51,108 nucleotides of DNA, from NCBI GenBank assembly GCA_963522175.1, contig CAUQXC010000012.1, positions 1 through 51,108 on the forward strand, written 5' to 3'. Position numbers and translations under genes: made by a program. The notes beneath the pieces are model-generated. The model was not told the origin of the DNA, did no database searches, and was given only the letters and a program-made list of their open reading frames with translations. Below, one piece after another: positions 32,605-40,674 of the stretch. Every line of letters begins with the position of its first letter. The stretch's first letter is position 1. This stretch comes from CAKAHY01 sp963522175 (lineage in GTDB: Bacteria; Bacillota; Clostridia; Lachnospirales; Lachnospiraceae).

Positions 32605-33587
32605 AAACCTGCCTGTAATCCGCTTCTTTCCGTAAACTCTCTTGCAATAAGCTTCAAATCCTTATTGAAGTTTATGTACTCAATGTCACAGAATGTATCG
32701 GATCTTTCCTCTCTCACATACCGCTCAAACTCAATTTTGAAGCTTTCAAGCTTAAACTTCGCCTCTTCCTCGTCAATAAACGGAACAATAAGCTTATAGC
32801 TGATATCCATGAGCTTTTTAAGCTTAAGCCCCGGTACGGACATATCAAGCAATATAAAGTTATAATCCAGCCTGCTTTTAAGTTGCTCAAACAAAGTGTA
32901 ATACTCCTCTGTACTCAAAGCATATATATCGTCATAATGCTTAGGAGAACTTATAACATGTATCCCGTCCGTATTATCCACAGACTTGTTGAATTCACTT
33001 ATATTCAAGTCGCCCTTCGCATAGCTGTACAAAAAATCGGACAAAAGCTCATTTTCTTTTGCCTGTGCAAAGCAGCGATTCGGATATATGTCAAAGCTTA
33101 TAAGCAGTACCCTATACATTTTCCCCAAAAGCTTTGCAAGATACATCGAAAACAAGCTTTTTCCGCATCTTCCCACAGGTGAATATATGCTTATCAGTTT
33201 TGTATCCGTATTAAATTTTGAAATATCGGTATGCTTGTGTTTTCCCAGATAATTTAAGATACTTCTTTGAATACTTTGATATGATTGATATTTATAAATT
33301 ATGTACTCACCGTTAAGACCGTTTTCGGTATCTTCCTCCCGCACATACCTTACAGAACTCAGTAACAGGCTTTCGGGTAAAGCAGGAAGTTTTTTGTATT
33401 GTTTATACAAATCCTCTATGTCCATATCCCAAATAAGTAAATCCGCTTTACTGAGTAAGTTCGGGCTCTCATCAAGCTTTTTTGCCTCCAGAACGCTGAA
33501 CTTATACGGCAGCAAAGAAGATTTATTGATAAGCCAAATAAGCCTGCCGGCATATAGCAAGTCATCGGTAATAAATATTGCTTGCAT
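32601..33587 (-). CDS. tadZ: TadZ/CpaE-like MinD-family pilus localisation ATPase
   Basis: A 328-residue protein. Residues 1-125 form a receiver-like N-terminal domain without a clear phosphoacceptor set (LLIWDMD is present). Residues about 138-320 are a MinD/ParA-type ATPase with the deviant Walker A YSPVGRCGKSLFS and the segment FILLDMSVP in the Walker B position. In Tad systems TadZ/CpaE places the machine at a pole or site. First gene of the operon; ATG 33587 follows GGAGG, about 85 bases after a strong promoter. Confidence 0.82.
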   Translation of the reverse strand: MQAIFITDDLLYAGRLIWLINKSSLLPYKFSVLEAKKLDESPNLLSKADLLIWDMDIEDLYKQYKKLPALPESLLLSSVRYVREEDTENGLNGEYIIYKYQSYQSIQRSILNYLGKHKHTDISKFNTDTKLISIYSPVGRCGKSLFSMYLAKLLGKMYRVLLISFDIYPNRCFAQAKENELLSDFLYSYAKGDLNISEFNKSVDNTDGIHVISSPKHYDDIYALSTEEYYTLFEQLKSRLDYNFILLDMSVPGLKLKKLMDISYKLIVPFIDEEEAKFKLESFKIEFERYVREERSDTFCDIEYINFNKDLKLIAREFTERSGLQAGL

Positions 33588-33673
33588 ACCACCTCCGAAA
33601 GTGAAATGCAGTTATTTTAATGTTGAATTTTTTACGAAATGTAAATTGATTTTGAATTTAAAAGTGTAGCTAA

Positions 33674-33702
33674 ACTATATTCCTTTTTAGTCTATCTGTC
33701 AA
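33674..33702 (-). promoter_or_regulatory. Strong promoter of the Tad pilus operon
   Basis: Minus strand: perfect -35 TTGACA (33702-33697), 17-base spacer, -10 TATAGT (33679-33674). All eleven Tad genes follow on the same strand without an obvious internal terminator. Confidence 0.8.
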
Positions 33703-33775
33703 TAAACTAAGTATATTATTATAATTAATTATTTGGAGCGTTTGTAAAGATATTGTTAAAAAGATTTTTCATCAA

Positions 33776-33810
33776 AAAATGACCGATAAGAATATCTTAC
33801 CGATCATTTT
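33776..33810 (-). terminator. Terminator of the peptide transporter gene
   Basis: 15-base arms (33776-33790 and 33796-33810) with two mismatches and a 5-base loop, followed by TTTTTT on the minus strand. Confidence 0.75.
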
Positions 33811-33828
33811 TAGAATTATTTATTTAGT

Positions 33829-35258
33829 CTACTCAGCTACTTCAGTTTCTTTTCCGAGCTTATCCATAGCTATAAGCTTTTCGAGGAAAGGCTTTAACGC
33901 AAACATAAACAAGCCCGCAACCACAAGGCTTCCTCCAAGTACCCAAAGTATTTTATCATATCCCCATTTATCCGTAACCGCTACAAGGGCACCCGATGCA
34001 AGTCCTGAGAAGAAGTAGCACAAATACCAACCGCTCATACCCAAGGATGAGAACCTTTCAGGAGTAAGCTTACTGAATAATGCCATTCCTACCGGCGAAA
34101 CAAGAAGCTCTCCTATAGTTAATATGGTGTATGCCAACAGCATTATCCACAAGTCCATTTTTACACTCTCGTCAAGCACACCGCCAAGGGTATTATAGCC
34201 TCCCAGTATTATAAAGAATGCCGCTCCGGTTATAATCATACCCACAGCCATCTTTAAGCTTACAGGCGGATCTATCTTCATGTGCGCAAGCTTCACCCAC
34301 AAAGAACCGAAAACAGGAGCCAATATAATACAAAGTATACCGTTAAATGAAATCAACCAAACAACCGGCATATCGAAACTTCCGATTTTAAGATTTACGT
34401 ACTTGCTCGCCATATCATTTATTACATAAGATGTCTGGAAATAAGCCGCCCAATACATGGTTGCGAAAATAAAGATGATAAACATCGCAACTATTCTCTT
34501 TTTATCCGTGTCTGTAAGTCTTTGGTTAACTACATTCTTCTCGCTCTTAGCTTCCTTAGGCTTCTTTCCTTCCGGATATTTTCCTACTTCTTTAAGCCAC
34601 TTCGGGGCAAGGAGATAGAAAAGAGCAAATGTAATGAACATACCTATTGAAACCATAAGATAGGCATATTTATAACCATAGGTAATAATACCGCCTGCCG
34701 GATCTTTTACAGCCATCCACTGGTCAGTTATAAGACCTCCTATTATAGGTCCGAAGAAGCTTCCTATATTTACCGCCATATAGAAGATTCCGTACGCAGC
34801 ATCCTTTCTTGAGTGATCCTTATTGGAATAAAGTAAGCCTACTATAGCACTCAAGTTGTTATTCAAAAATGCCGATGCCAAAACGTTAATAATAACTCCG
34901 ACAATTACAAGCGGCACATTAGGTGTAAATAAATAGAAAAATAAATATGCTACACCTTGAAAGAAAAATGATAGCAGTAGGGCTTTTTGTATACCCAGAA
35001 ACATTTCCGTGATAATAGAACCTATTATCGGCAGCAGTGCTCCGACTGAAACTGTAATCGATATCAAAAGGCCCGCAAAAGGCCCGCATAAGACCTATCC
35101 AATCCAAGTCCACCTTTTTGGACACTGTAGGTATAGAAAAATAATGCTATACCTGATACCGCATACTTTAAATAGCTTGACGAGCACATTCCCATGCAAG
35201 CGAGCCATAGCCCTTTGGGATGATGAAACTTCTCAACCTGTTTTGTCTCTTCTGACAT
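33829..35258 (-). pseudogene. POT-family peptide transporter, frameshifted by an 11-bp duplication
   Basis: Proton-dependent oligopeptide transporter of the PTR2/DtpT type, normally 12-14 helices. The first part (35258 to 35064) begins MSEETKQVEKFHHPKGLWLA and stops early at LLRAF. The second part (35067 to 33829) continues LISITVSVGALLPIIGSIITE to the normal end. The break coincides with a perfect tandem copy of an 11-base unit (35066-35087). Removing one copy restores a single 472-residue frame. Everything else looks intact: promoter, AGGAGG site, and terminator. So the gene was either recently broken, or is switched by repeat slippage. Confidence 0.88.
35066..35087. repeat. 11-bp tandem duplication inside the transporter gene
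   Basis: Two adjacent copies of AAAAGGCCCGC (35066-35076 and 35077-35087). The length is not a multiple of three and shifts the frame of the transporter. Confidence 0.95.
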
Positions 35259-35318
35259 TATTACCTCCTGTTACTATAAATACATACTAGCTCTGACCAC
35301 GAGTCAAGAACCATTAGT

Positions 35319-35347
35319 ATTATAGTATATAAAGCAATCTTATACAA
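35319..35347 (-). promoter_or_regulatory. Promoter of the peptide transporter gene
   Basis: Minus strand: -35 TTGTAT (35347-35342), 17-base spacer, -10 TATAAT (35324-35319), about 60 bases before ATG. Confidence 0.65.
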
Positions 35348-35383
35348 GCGATTGTTTTTAACTTTAAGCATAAAATTAATTAT

Positions 35384-36154
35384 TTACCTCATTATCCCGA
35401 CCACAACAAACCTTGCATCCTCAAAATCATAGTCACAAGTCGATAATGTCATATACCTATCCCCCTGTTTAGGCTCTTTTTCGCACTTAAATAATGACTT
35501 ACCTTTTGTCTCCTTCGCCCATTCAAGAACCTCCGCCTCATCCGAAAAGTCGATATCCCATGCCTCATCGGAAACATTCGTTATATAAGCCGAAAAAAGT
35601 TCAATCTCATACTTTTTCTCTCTTGTTATAAAATATGCGGTTTTATGACTCTCGTAAAAAGCCTGATTCTTAAATTTCGTCAAATCCGTAAACATTGAAC
35701 CGTTTTTCATGTGATGTCCGTAAATAATATTATGTACATCCGAAAAATCATCGGAATTTTTACTGTCCATAAATATGCTTCCTGAAGAATTTTCCTTTCC
35801 GTCAAACAAATGATTTAAATAGTATTCGTTATCAGCTCCCTTTACTACGGGATAATTTATTTTGCTGTCGGGAAGATAGAGCCAGCCTGTAACCTCATTA
35901 TTGACGGATTCCAGAGCCCCGAAATCAACCTCTAAGTCCTTAGAATGTCCCGAACTTTCAAAGGCTCGGGACTCTTCCTCGCTTTTTGTAGCTGTTATAT
36001 TTTCAACCTTTTCTTCCCTTATATATTTTTCGAGATTTTTATATGTGCTTTCCCCCGCGGCATAACCTGACTGTATTGCGATTATCTTATATCCGGAATA
36101 AAGCGCCGTACAAGCGAAAACAAGCATAAGAAAGTTATATATATACTTTTTCAT
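35384..36154 (-). CDS. srtB: Class B sortase
   Basis: A 256-residue membrane-anchored transpeptidase. An N-terminal helix (YIYNFLMLVFACTALYSGYK) acts as signal anchor. The sortase fold contains GWLYLPDSKINYPVVKG, the catalytic histidine in YGHHMKNGSMF, the catalytic cysteine in TLSTCDYDF (about Cys240) and the arginine in DARFVVVG (about Arg248). The start is ATG 36154 after AGAGG; the frame stays open upstream only because it runs through the tRNA gene. No sortase substrate with a sorting signal is visible in the window, so its targets lie elsewhere; haem-uptake or pilin proteins are the usual class B clients. Confidence 0.93.
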   Translation of the reverse strand: MKKYIYNFLMLVFACTALYSGYKIIAIQSGYAAGESTYKNLEKYIREEKVENITATKSEEESRAFESSGHSKDLEVDFGALESVNNEVTGWLYLPDSKINYPVVKGADNEYYLNHLFDGKENSSGSIFMDSKNSDDFSDVHNIIYGHHMKNGSMFTDLTKFKNQAFYESHKTAYFITREKKYEIELFSAYITNVSDEAWDIDFSDEAEVLEWAKETKGKSLFKCEKEPKQGDRYMTLSTCDYDFEDARFVVVGIMR

Positions 36155-36220
36155 CGTATATTCCTCTTTATAAAAAAAATAAGCCCCCCCAGCTGAACCA
36201 GCAACTGAAAAAGACTTTAG

Positions 36221-36293
36221 TGCACCTTCAGGGACTCGAACCCTGGACAAATAGATTAAGAGTCTACTGCTCTACCAACTGAGCTAAAGGTGC
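36221..36293 (-). tRNA. tRNA-Lys (anticodon CTT)
   Basis: 73 bases forming a full cloverleaf: acceptor GCACCTT/AAGGTGC, D stem GCTC/GAGC, anticodon stem GTAGA/TCTAT with loop CTCTTAA (anticodon CTT), T stem CAGGG/CCCTG with TTCGAGT, discriminator A. CCA is not encoded. A run of seven G residues lies downstream at 36190-36184 (minus strand) before the sortase gene. Confidence 0.97.
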
Positions 36294-36322
36294 TTTTGAT
36301 GTGCATTAGCGGCACGTTTGAT

Positions 36323-36351
36323 ATAATACAATACCGAGCCTGAATTGTCAA
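36323..36351 (-). promoter_or_regulatory. Promoter of tRNA-Lys
   Basis: Minus strand: perfect -35 TTGACA (36351-36346), 17-base spacer, -10 TATTAT (36328-36323). Confidence 0.8.
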
Positions 36352-36492
36352 CAGTTTTTTATATAAAATATTCCTATTCTTGAAAGAAAAGCAAATTACG
36401 GAACTGTTTTTCGCTTCATATATCTTAATGGCAACAATCCATTTTGTAATTAATTTGAAGTTTATACTTCATATAATCTTCAAATACCGACA

Positions 36493-36521
36493 TTGATAAT
36501 AAGTAAACAATATGTTATTAT
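36493..36521 (+). promoter_or_regulatory. Promoter of the 122-residue membrane protein gene
   Basis: -35 TTGATA (36493-36498), 17-base spacer, -10 TATTAT (36516-36521), leaving a leader of about 110 bases. Apart from this and the tRNA promoter, the gap 36294-36641 shows nothing I can name. Confidence 0.5.
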
Positions 36522-36641
36522 ATTCTTAAGTATATAAATGTATTCAAGGCTGTTGTGTTTATAAACCGACTACTAATCTTCTACAAACTTTCACCTGAAT
36601 TTGATGCCTTATAGAAATAAATATTTAAGGAGGGATTTGCT

Positions 36642-37010
36642 ATGAAAAATAAGATTGATTATGGAATGGCTTTATACACATTTGTCGTTGCCTGTTTTTC
36701 TTCCGCTTTAAGAATTCTTACTTCCCCTTCAATACCGCAGGTAATTTGCGTTTATACCGCAGTAGGCTTGGTGTTTGTCGGTGTACTTTTATCTGTTTGG
36801 GAAATAAAAAATAACTTAAAATTTTTCTACGGCTCTTCTGAAAACTGGAACGGATACGGTATAGTCAACAGTGCCTGTATTATCGGAATATCGGCTTATT
36901 TTCTTTCTTATTCACTGTTATATGCAGTTGTATTTTCGCTTTTACTCAGCCTGCTTGTAATAGTAGAAAGAAGCGGAGTTCGTTATTTTGTAAATCTCAT
37001 AAGAAAATAA
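36642..37010 (+). CDS. Small four-helix membrane protein, unknown family
   Basis: A 122-residue hydrophobic protein with likely helices at residues 8-26, 33-53, 73-88 and 90-108 and a basic end (RYFVNLIRK). Both termini are probably cytoplasmic. No motif is recognised. A very strong ribosome site (AAGGAGGG) precedes ATG 36642, and its own promoter and terminator mark a single-gene transcript. Confidence 0.7.
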   Translation: MKNKIDYGMALYTFVVACFSSALRILTSPSIPQVICVYTAVGLVFVGVLLSVWEIKNNLKFFYGSSENWNGYGIVNSACIIGISAYFLSYSLLYAVVFSLLLSLLVIVERSGVRYFVNLIRK

Positions 37011-37025
37011 AAACAACAGTCTTTT

Positions 37026-37063
37026 AAAAAGGGAAGCGTCCGCAGACGGGCGCTTCCCTTTTT
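37026..37063. terminator. Strong bidirectional terminator
   Basis: Stem GGGAAGCG (37031-37038) with CGCTTCCC (37051-37058), extended by A5/T5 on both sides to 37026-37063. It serves the membrane protein gene on the plus strand and thioredoxin on the minus strand. Confidence 0.92.
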
Positions 37064-37109
37064 TATTCACTATCATTTATATTTTAATTTTTTTGATACC
37101 TGTTTCATC

Positions 37110-37418
37110 CTACAAGCCGGCAAAGTTCAATAATTCGTCTTTATTTTTCGCTCCCACGGCTTTTTTCACCGCTTCTTTCTTATCTACGATTATAAACGTA
37201 GGAATTGACATAACTCCGTATTTTGCTGCAAGCTCCGGAGCTTCATCAATATTGATTTTAGCCACCTTTAAAACATCCGCATATTCAGCCGCTATCGCCT
37301 CTACATGAGGGGCGGACATTTTACACGGTCCGCACCAGTCCGCATAAAAATCTATCAAAACCGGTTTCTCACTTTTTAACACCTCTTCTTCAAAGTTCTC
37401 ATTTGTCAACTTAATCAT
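37110..37418 (-). CDS. trxA: Thioredoxin
   Basis: A 102-residue disulfide reductase with the active site FYADWCGPCKM (Cys29/Cys32 region) and the cis-proline in SIPTFIIV. Normal length. The ATG at 37418 overlaps the end of trmB by 8 bases and has AAGGAG upstream within trmB, so translation is coupled. No thioredoxin reductase gene is nearby. Confidence 0.95.
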   Translation of the reverse strand: MIKLTNENFEEEVLKSEKPVLIDFYADWCGPCKMSAPHVEAIAAEYADVLKVAKINIDEAPELAAKYGVMSIPTFIIVDKKEAVKKAVGAKNKDELLNFAGL

Positions 37419-38079
37419 TTCTTCTTCTCCTTGCTGTTAATTTACATATTTTTTGTCCCCTTGAGCTGAATTTTTCTTCATACTCGGTCATTACATTATC
37501 CTTTGCTTCCTTCTCTTTATGAAAATCAAAGCTTACATACTCAAGCTCCCAATTCGCCTTCGGTATGGATTCAAGCGAATACTCAAACAACGAAAGATTA
37601 TCCGTTTTAAATTCTATAAGCCCGTCCTTTTTCAAAATTTTATCATAAACCGATAAAAATCTTCCGGAGGTCAAGCGTCTTTCTTCATGTCTTGCCTTAG
37701 GCCAAGGGTCGGAAAAATTCAAAAATATTTTATCCGTTTCAAATTCTTCAAAACTCTCGGCAAGCCTTGCCGCATCCGCACACATAAATAACAGGTTAGC
37801 ATAAGCACCTGTTTCCTTTTCTTCCAACGCCTTTCTCTGAATTGCCTTCATTAAAACGCTCTCATATCTTTCTATACCGATAAAATTTATATCCGGGTAT
37901 CTTCTTGCCATCTCTCGTACAAATTTTCCTTTTCCCATTCCTATCTCTATTTGTACCGGACCTTTATTCTTAAAAAGTTCTTTCCACTTTCCTTTGAATT
38001 TAAATACGTCTTCTCCCGTAATACAATCCGGACTGTTTTTTATAAAAATTTCACATCCGGGTATATGTCTTAACCTCAT
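37411..38079 (-). CDS. trmB: tRNA (guanine-46-N7)-methyltransferase
   Basis: A 222-residue SAM-dependent methyltransferase that makes m7G46 in tRNA. Signatures: EIGMGKGKFVREMA (SAM loop), FIGIERYESVL, and FLNFSDPWPKARHEERRL, which is diagnostic of TrmB. The C-terminal RRRR is basic. First gene of a two-gene transcript with trxA, with a promoter that overlaps the divergent one for the SH3 protein. Confidence 0.96.
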   Translation of the reverse strand: MRLRHIPGCEIFIKNSPDCITGEDVFKFKGKWKELFKNKGPVQIEIGMGKGKFVREMARRYPDINFIGIERYESVLMKAIQRKALEEKETGAYANLLFMCADAARLAESFEEFETDKIFLNFSDPWPKARHEERRLTSGRFLSVYDKILKKDGLIEFKTDNLSLFEYSLESIPKANWELEYVSFDFHKEKEAKDNVMTEYEEKFSSRGQKICKLTARRRRND

Positions 38080-38096
38080 AAAAACCTCACAATCTC

Positions 38097-38125
38097 TTTA
38101 CGTATTTAATATTATCATTTATAAT
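38097..38125 (+). promoter_or_regulatory. Promoter of the DUF4145-SH3 gene
   Basis: -35 TTTACG (38097-38102), 17-base spacer, -10 TATAAT (38120-38125). Confidence 0.55.
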
Positions 38126-38137
38126 GGATATAATCAA
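38109..38137 (-). promoter_or_regulatory. Promoter of trmB-trxA
   Basis: Minus strand: -35 TTGATT (38137-38132), 17-base spacer, -10 TAATAT (38114-38109). It overlaps the plus-strand promoter at 38097-38125, so the two may compete. Confidence 0.5.
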
Positions 38138-38189
38138 GTTTTCTTATTATATAATAAGTTTGCTGAAATTTTTTATTAGGAGGCTTAAT

Positions 38190-39044
38190 ATGGCAAATAG
38201 TGGAAGCCAAAATACTTGGGTTCTTATTCAAGACGGGGTTAAAGAGTGCGAAAAACTTCTCGGTCAAAAGGAATATAACCTGTCTATGATTAAGGCAAGA
38301 CAAACGCTTGAATATATGGTTAAATCCCTGTTCAAAAATGTAGGTGAAGCCGGTTCGGACATCGAGCTTATAGATATGATCGACATTCTGTACAAGAACA
38401 AGCTCATAAGTAAAACAAGCTGTGAAAACTATCATAAAATTCGTGTCATAGGAAATAAGGCCGCTCATCAAAACGATGCCAACGCTTATAATGCAAATAA
38501 TGCCTATTCTTTATTAAGTCAGGAGGTAGTAACCTTCTCACACACCGAGTTTGCGGGAGTTCCTGCCAGACCGAAAGCAAATACCGGAAGAAGAAAAAGC
38601 GGGCTCGGCGGTGGCTTAGGTACGAGAAATCTGCTGAGAAGAAGCAGGGCTAAAGGCTTGAGTTTAAATGATATAATAAAATTCTCCATCCCTGTTTTGC
38701 TTATTATACTTTTGGTTGTTATCTTAAGATACTGCAGCAAGAGAAGCAGCAACGAAACGCTTCCTGTACAGCCTACTACGACTCAGGAAAGCAGCTCCGA
38801 AACAGTTGCGGGCGAAGTTGAAAGCACAACCGCAAGCGAAAGTGCGACAACAAAGATTTATGTAACCACTTCAAACTTAAATGTGCGTTCGGCTCCAAGC
38901 ACGGACGGCCCTAAACTTACAACACTTGCGGCAGGTACTGAGGTTGAGTTTGTTAAAACCTATGACAATGAATGGTCTATAATACACTACCAAGGTGCCC
39001 AAGCTTATGTCTCAAGTAAATACATCAAAGCTAAGGAAAATTAA
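38190..39044 (+). CDS. DUF4145-like/membrane helix/SH3 surface protein
   Basis: A 284-residue protein starting at ATG 38190 (AGGAGG six bases upstream). Residues about 10-110 resemble a DUF4145/HEPN-like helical domain (KARQTLEYMVKSLF ... YHKIRVIGNKAAHQ), predicted cytoplasmic. Residues about 120-150 are Gly/Arg rich. A membrane helix (FSIPVLLIILLVVILRYC) follows, then a Ser/Thr-rich stalk and a bacterial SH3 domain (TSNLNVRSAPSTDGPKL ... SSKYIK) outside the cell. It would link a cytoplasmic helical domain to a wall-binding domain. The function is unknown. Confidence 0.75.
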   Translation: MANSGSQNTWVLIQDGVKECEKLLGQKEYNLSMIKARQTLEYMVKSLFKNVGEAGSDIELIDMIDILYKNKLISKTSCENYHKIRVIGNKAAHQNDANAYNANNAYSLLSQEVVTFSHTEFAGVPARPKANTGRRKSGLGGGLGTRNLLRRSRAKGLSLNDIIKFSIPVLLIILLVVILRYCSKRSSNETLPVQPTTTQESSSETVAGEVESTTASESATTKIYVTTSNLNVRSAPSTDGPKLTTLAAGTEVEFVKTYDNEWSIIHYQGAQAYVSSKYIKAKEN

Positions 39045-39102
39045 AACTTAAAATTTTTCATTTGTGTAATCAATATACAGTTGAACTTTAAAATTTTTAT
39101 AT

Positions 39103-39153
39103 ATCAAGAGTATAAATATGTGTTTATTCGGCATTTATACTCTTGATTTTTTA
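39103..39153 (+). terminator. Terminator after the SH3 protein gene
   Basis: Perfect 15-bp stem (39103-39117 with 39133-39147), 15-base loop, followed by TTTTT. Confidence 0.92.
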
Positions 39154-39242
39154 ATATTCTTACGATGCTTTTAAAATTGCATAATTGTACTCGTCAAATA
39201 CGGGGCATTTATAGTTAAAACATAGTTATTTAGCCCTACTTA

Positions 39243-39270
39243 TTTACTTTGAGTCAAAAAGAGTTATGAT
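39243..39270 (+). promoter_or_regulatory. Probable promoter of the V-type ATPase operon
   Basis: -35 TTTACT (39243-39248), 16-base spacer, -10 TATGAT (39265-39270), about 38 bases before the first ATG. Confidence 0.45.
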
Positions 39271-39307
39271 AATTATCTGAACACAAAAAAATGAACGGAG
39301 GTTTTTT

Positions 39308-39619
39308 ATGGATGATATAATCTCAAAATTATCCGCTATCGAAGATGCCGCGGTATCCATACTTGAGGATGCAAACATCGAAAAGAAGCGTCTTGCCGAT
39401 GAAATGGACAAGCGTACCGCCGAATGGGATTTAAAAATACATTCCGACACGGACAAAACCATAGCCGATATAGAAGCAAAAGCAAAACAGAGCCAAAAAG
39501 CCGACATAGAAGCAAGGCAGGCACGTGCCGGTAAAATTATCATATCACTACAGGAAAACTATGATAAAAATCACACAAAATATGTAGACGAGTTATTCTC
39601 AAGTATAACTGAGGAGTAA
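39308..39619 (+). CDS. V/A-type ATPase peripheral-stalk subunit (G/H-like)
   Basis: A 103-residue, strongly charged, fully helical protein (MDDIISKLSAIEDAAVSILE ... QARAGKIIISLQ), predicted coiled coil. It heads the V-ATPase operon, and in that position is the partner of subunit E in the peripheral stalk (NtpF/AtpH-like). Sequence similarity in this group is low, so the assignment rests on coil pattern, length and context. ATG 39308 follows GGAGG. Confidence 0.7.
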   Translation: MDDIISKLSAIEDAAVSILEDANIEKKRLADEMDKRTAEWDLKIHSDTDKTIADIEAKAKQSQKADIEARQARAGKIIISLQENYDKNHTKYVDELFSSITEE

Positions 39620-39621
39620 TT

Positions 39622-40662
39622 ATGAGCATACTATTTTTAAACAGTGCCGCTCCGACAAAAATACGAGCTATGCAATCACATCTGCTGAAAAAAGAAGATC
39701 TTCTTTATTTGGCAAATTCCGAGAATATAAGTGAGCTTATACATAAACTCGATGAATACAAGGAATATAAGTTTATCTTCAAAGACCTTGATTTGGACAA
39801 GCTCAAAAGACGAACCTTAGAACAGATTCTTTATTTGAAGCTTTTATCCGACTATGGCAGACTTTATAAGTTTGTGGACGGCTATAACAGAAAATTTCTA
39901 AAGCTGTACTTTATACACTTTGAGATTACAATGCTCAAGCGTATCTTAAGAAATGTTGCGGCTAAAAAGAGACCTTCCTCATCGGATGATATATTCTCAC
40001 CTTATTTTAAGAAGTATTCCAAGGTGGACTTTGAAAAAGTCTCCGAAGCTACGGATTTAAAATCTTTTGTTGAAGGCTTAAAAGGCAGTATTTACTATGA
40101 AAGCCTTTCAAAACTCGGCGAGACGACCGGACTTTTTGATTACGAGCTTTGTATGGATTTAATCTACTTTAAATCACTTTGGAAGCACAAAAATAAATTT
40201 CTCTCAAAAAAAGATATCGAGCTTGTAGATCAGGCTGTAGGTTCTCGTGCGGACTTGCTCAATATACAGTGGATATACAGAGCCAAACGTTATTACAATC
40301 TTGACTCCAACACTGTCTATTCTTTGTTGGTGCCTATTTACTACAGGCTTAAGACAAGTGATATAAAAGCCCTTGTCGAGGCTCCCGGTCTTGATGAATT
40401 CAGAGCGATTTTTAATGAGTGTTATTACGGTAAGCTCAAGCAAAAACACTTTGAGAATATAAACACCGTCGAACGTTTCAGTGATTCAGTTCTTTATTAT
40501 TTATTCACACGGAATGCCAAAAAAAATCCGAATTCGGTAATGTTACTTTATTCTTACCTTTTCAGAAGGGAATTTGAAATAGAATCCATTATACATATTG
40601 TAGAGTCGGTAAACTACGGTGTTCCTGCCTACGATAACATATCCGACATATCTACACATTAA
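39622..40662 (+). CDS. ntpC: V/A-type ATPase subunit C (d-type)
   Basis: A 346-residue protein that links the central rotor to the membrane ring. Family marks: LLKKEDLLYLANSENISELI near the N-terminus, IHFEITMLKRILRN, and the C-terminal PNSVMLLYSYLFRREFEIE. Length is typical. It starts two bases after the previous stop, with GAGGAG inside that gene. Confidence 0.88.
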   Translation: MSILFLNSAAPTKIRAMQSHLLKKEDLLYLANSENISELIHKLDEYKEYKFIFKDLDLDKLKRRTLEQILYLKLLSDYGRLYKFVDGYNRKFLKLYFIHFEITMLKRILRNVAAKKRPSSSDDIFSPYFKKYSKVDFEKVSEATDLKSFVEGLKGSIYYESLSKLGETTGLFDYELCMDLIYFKSLWKHKNKFLSKKDIELVDQAVGSRADLLNIQWIYRAKRYYNLDSNTVYSLLVPIYYRLKTSDIKALVEAPGLDEFRAIFNECYYGKLKQKHFENINTVERFSDSVLYYLFTRNAKKNPNSVMLLYSYLFRREFEIESIIHIVESVNYGVPAYDNISDISTH

Positions 40663-40674
40663 AGGAGGACGCTA

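Noticed and set aside
36155..36250. Extension of the sortase gene upstream to residue sequence SRVRVPEGALK
   Set aside because: This is the translation of the tRNA-Lys gene; the real start is ATG 36154.
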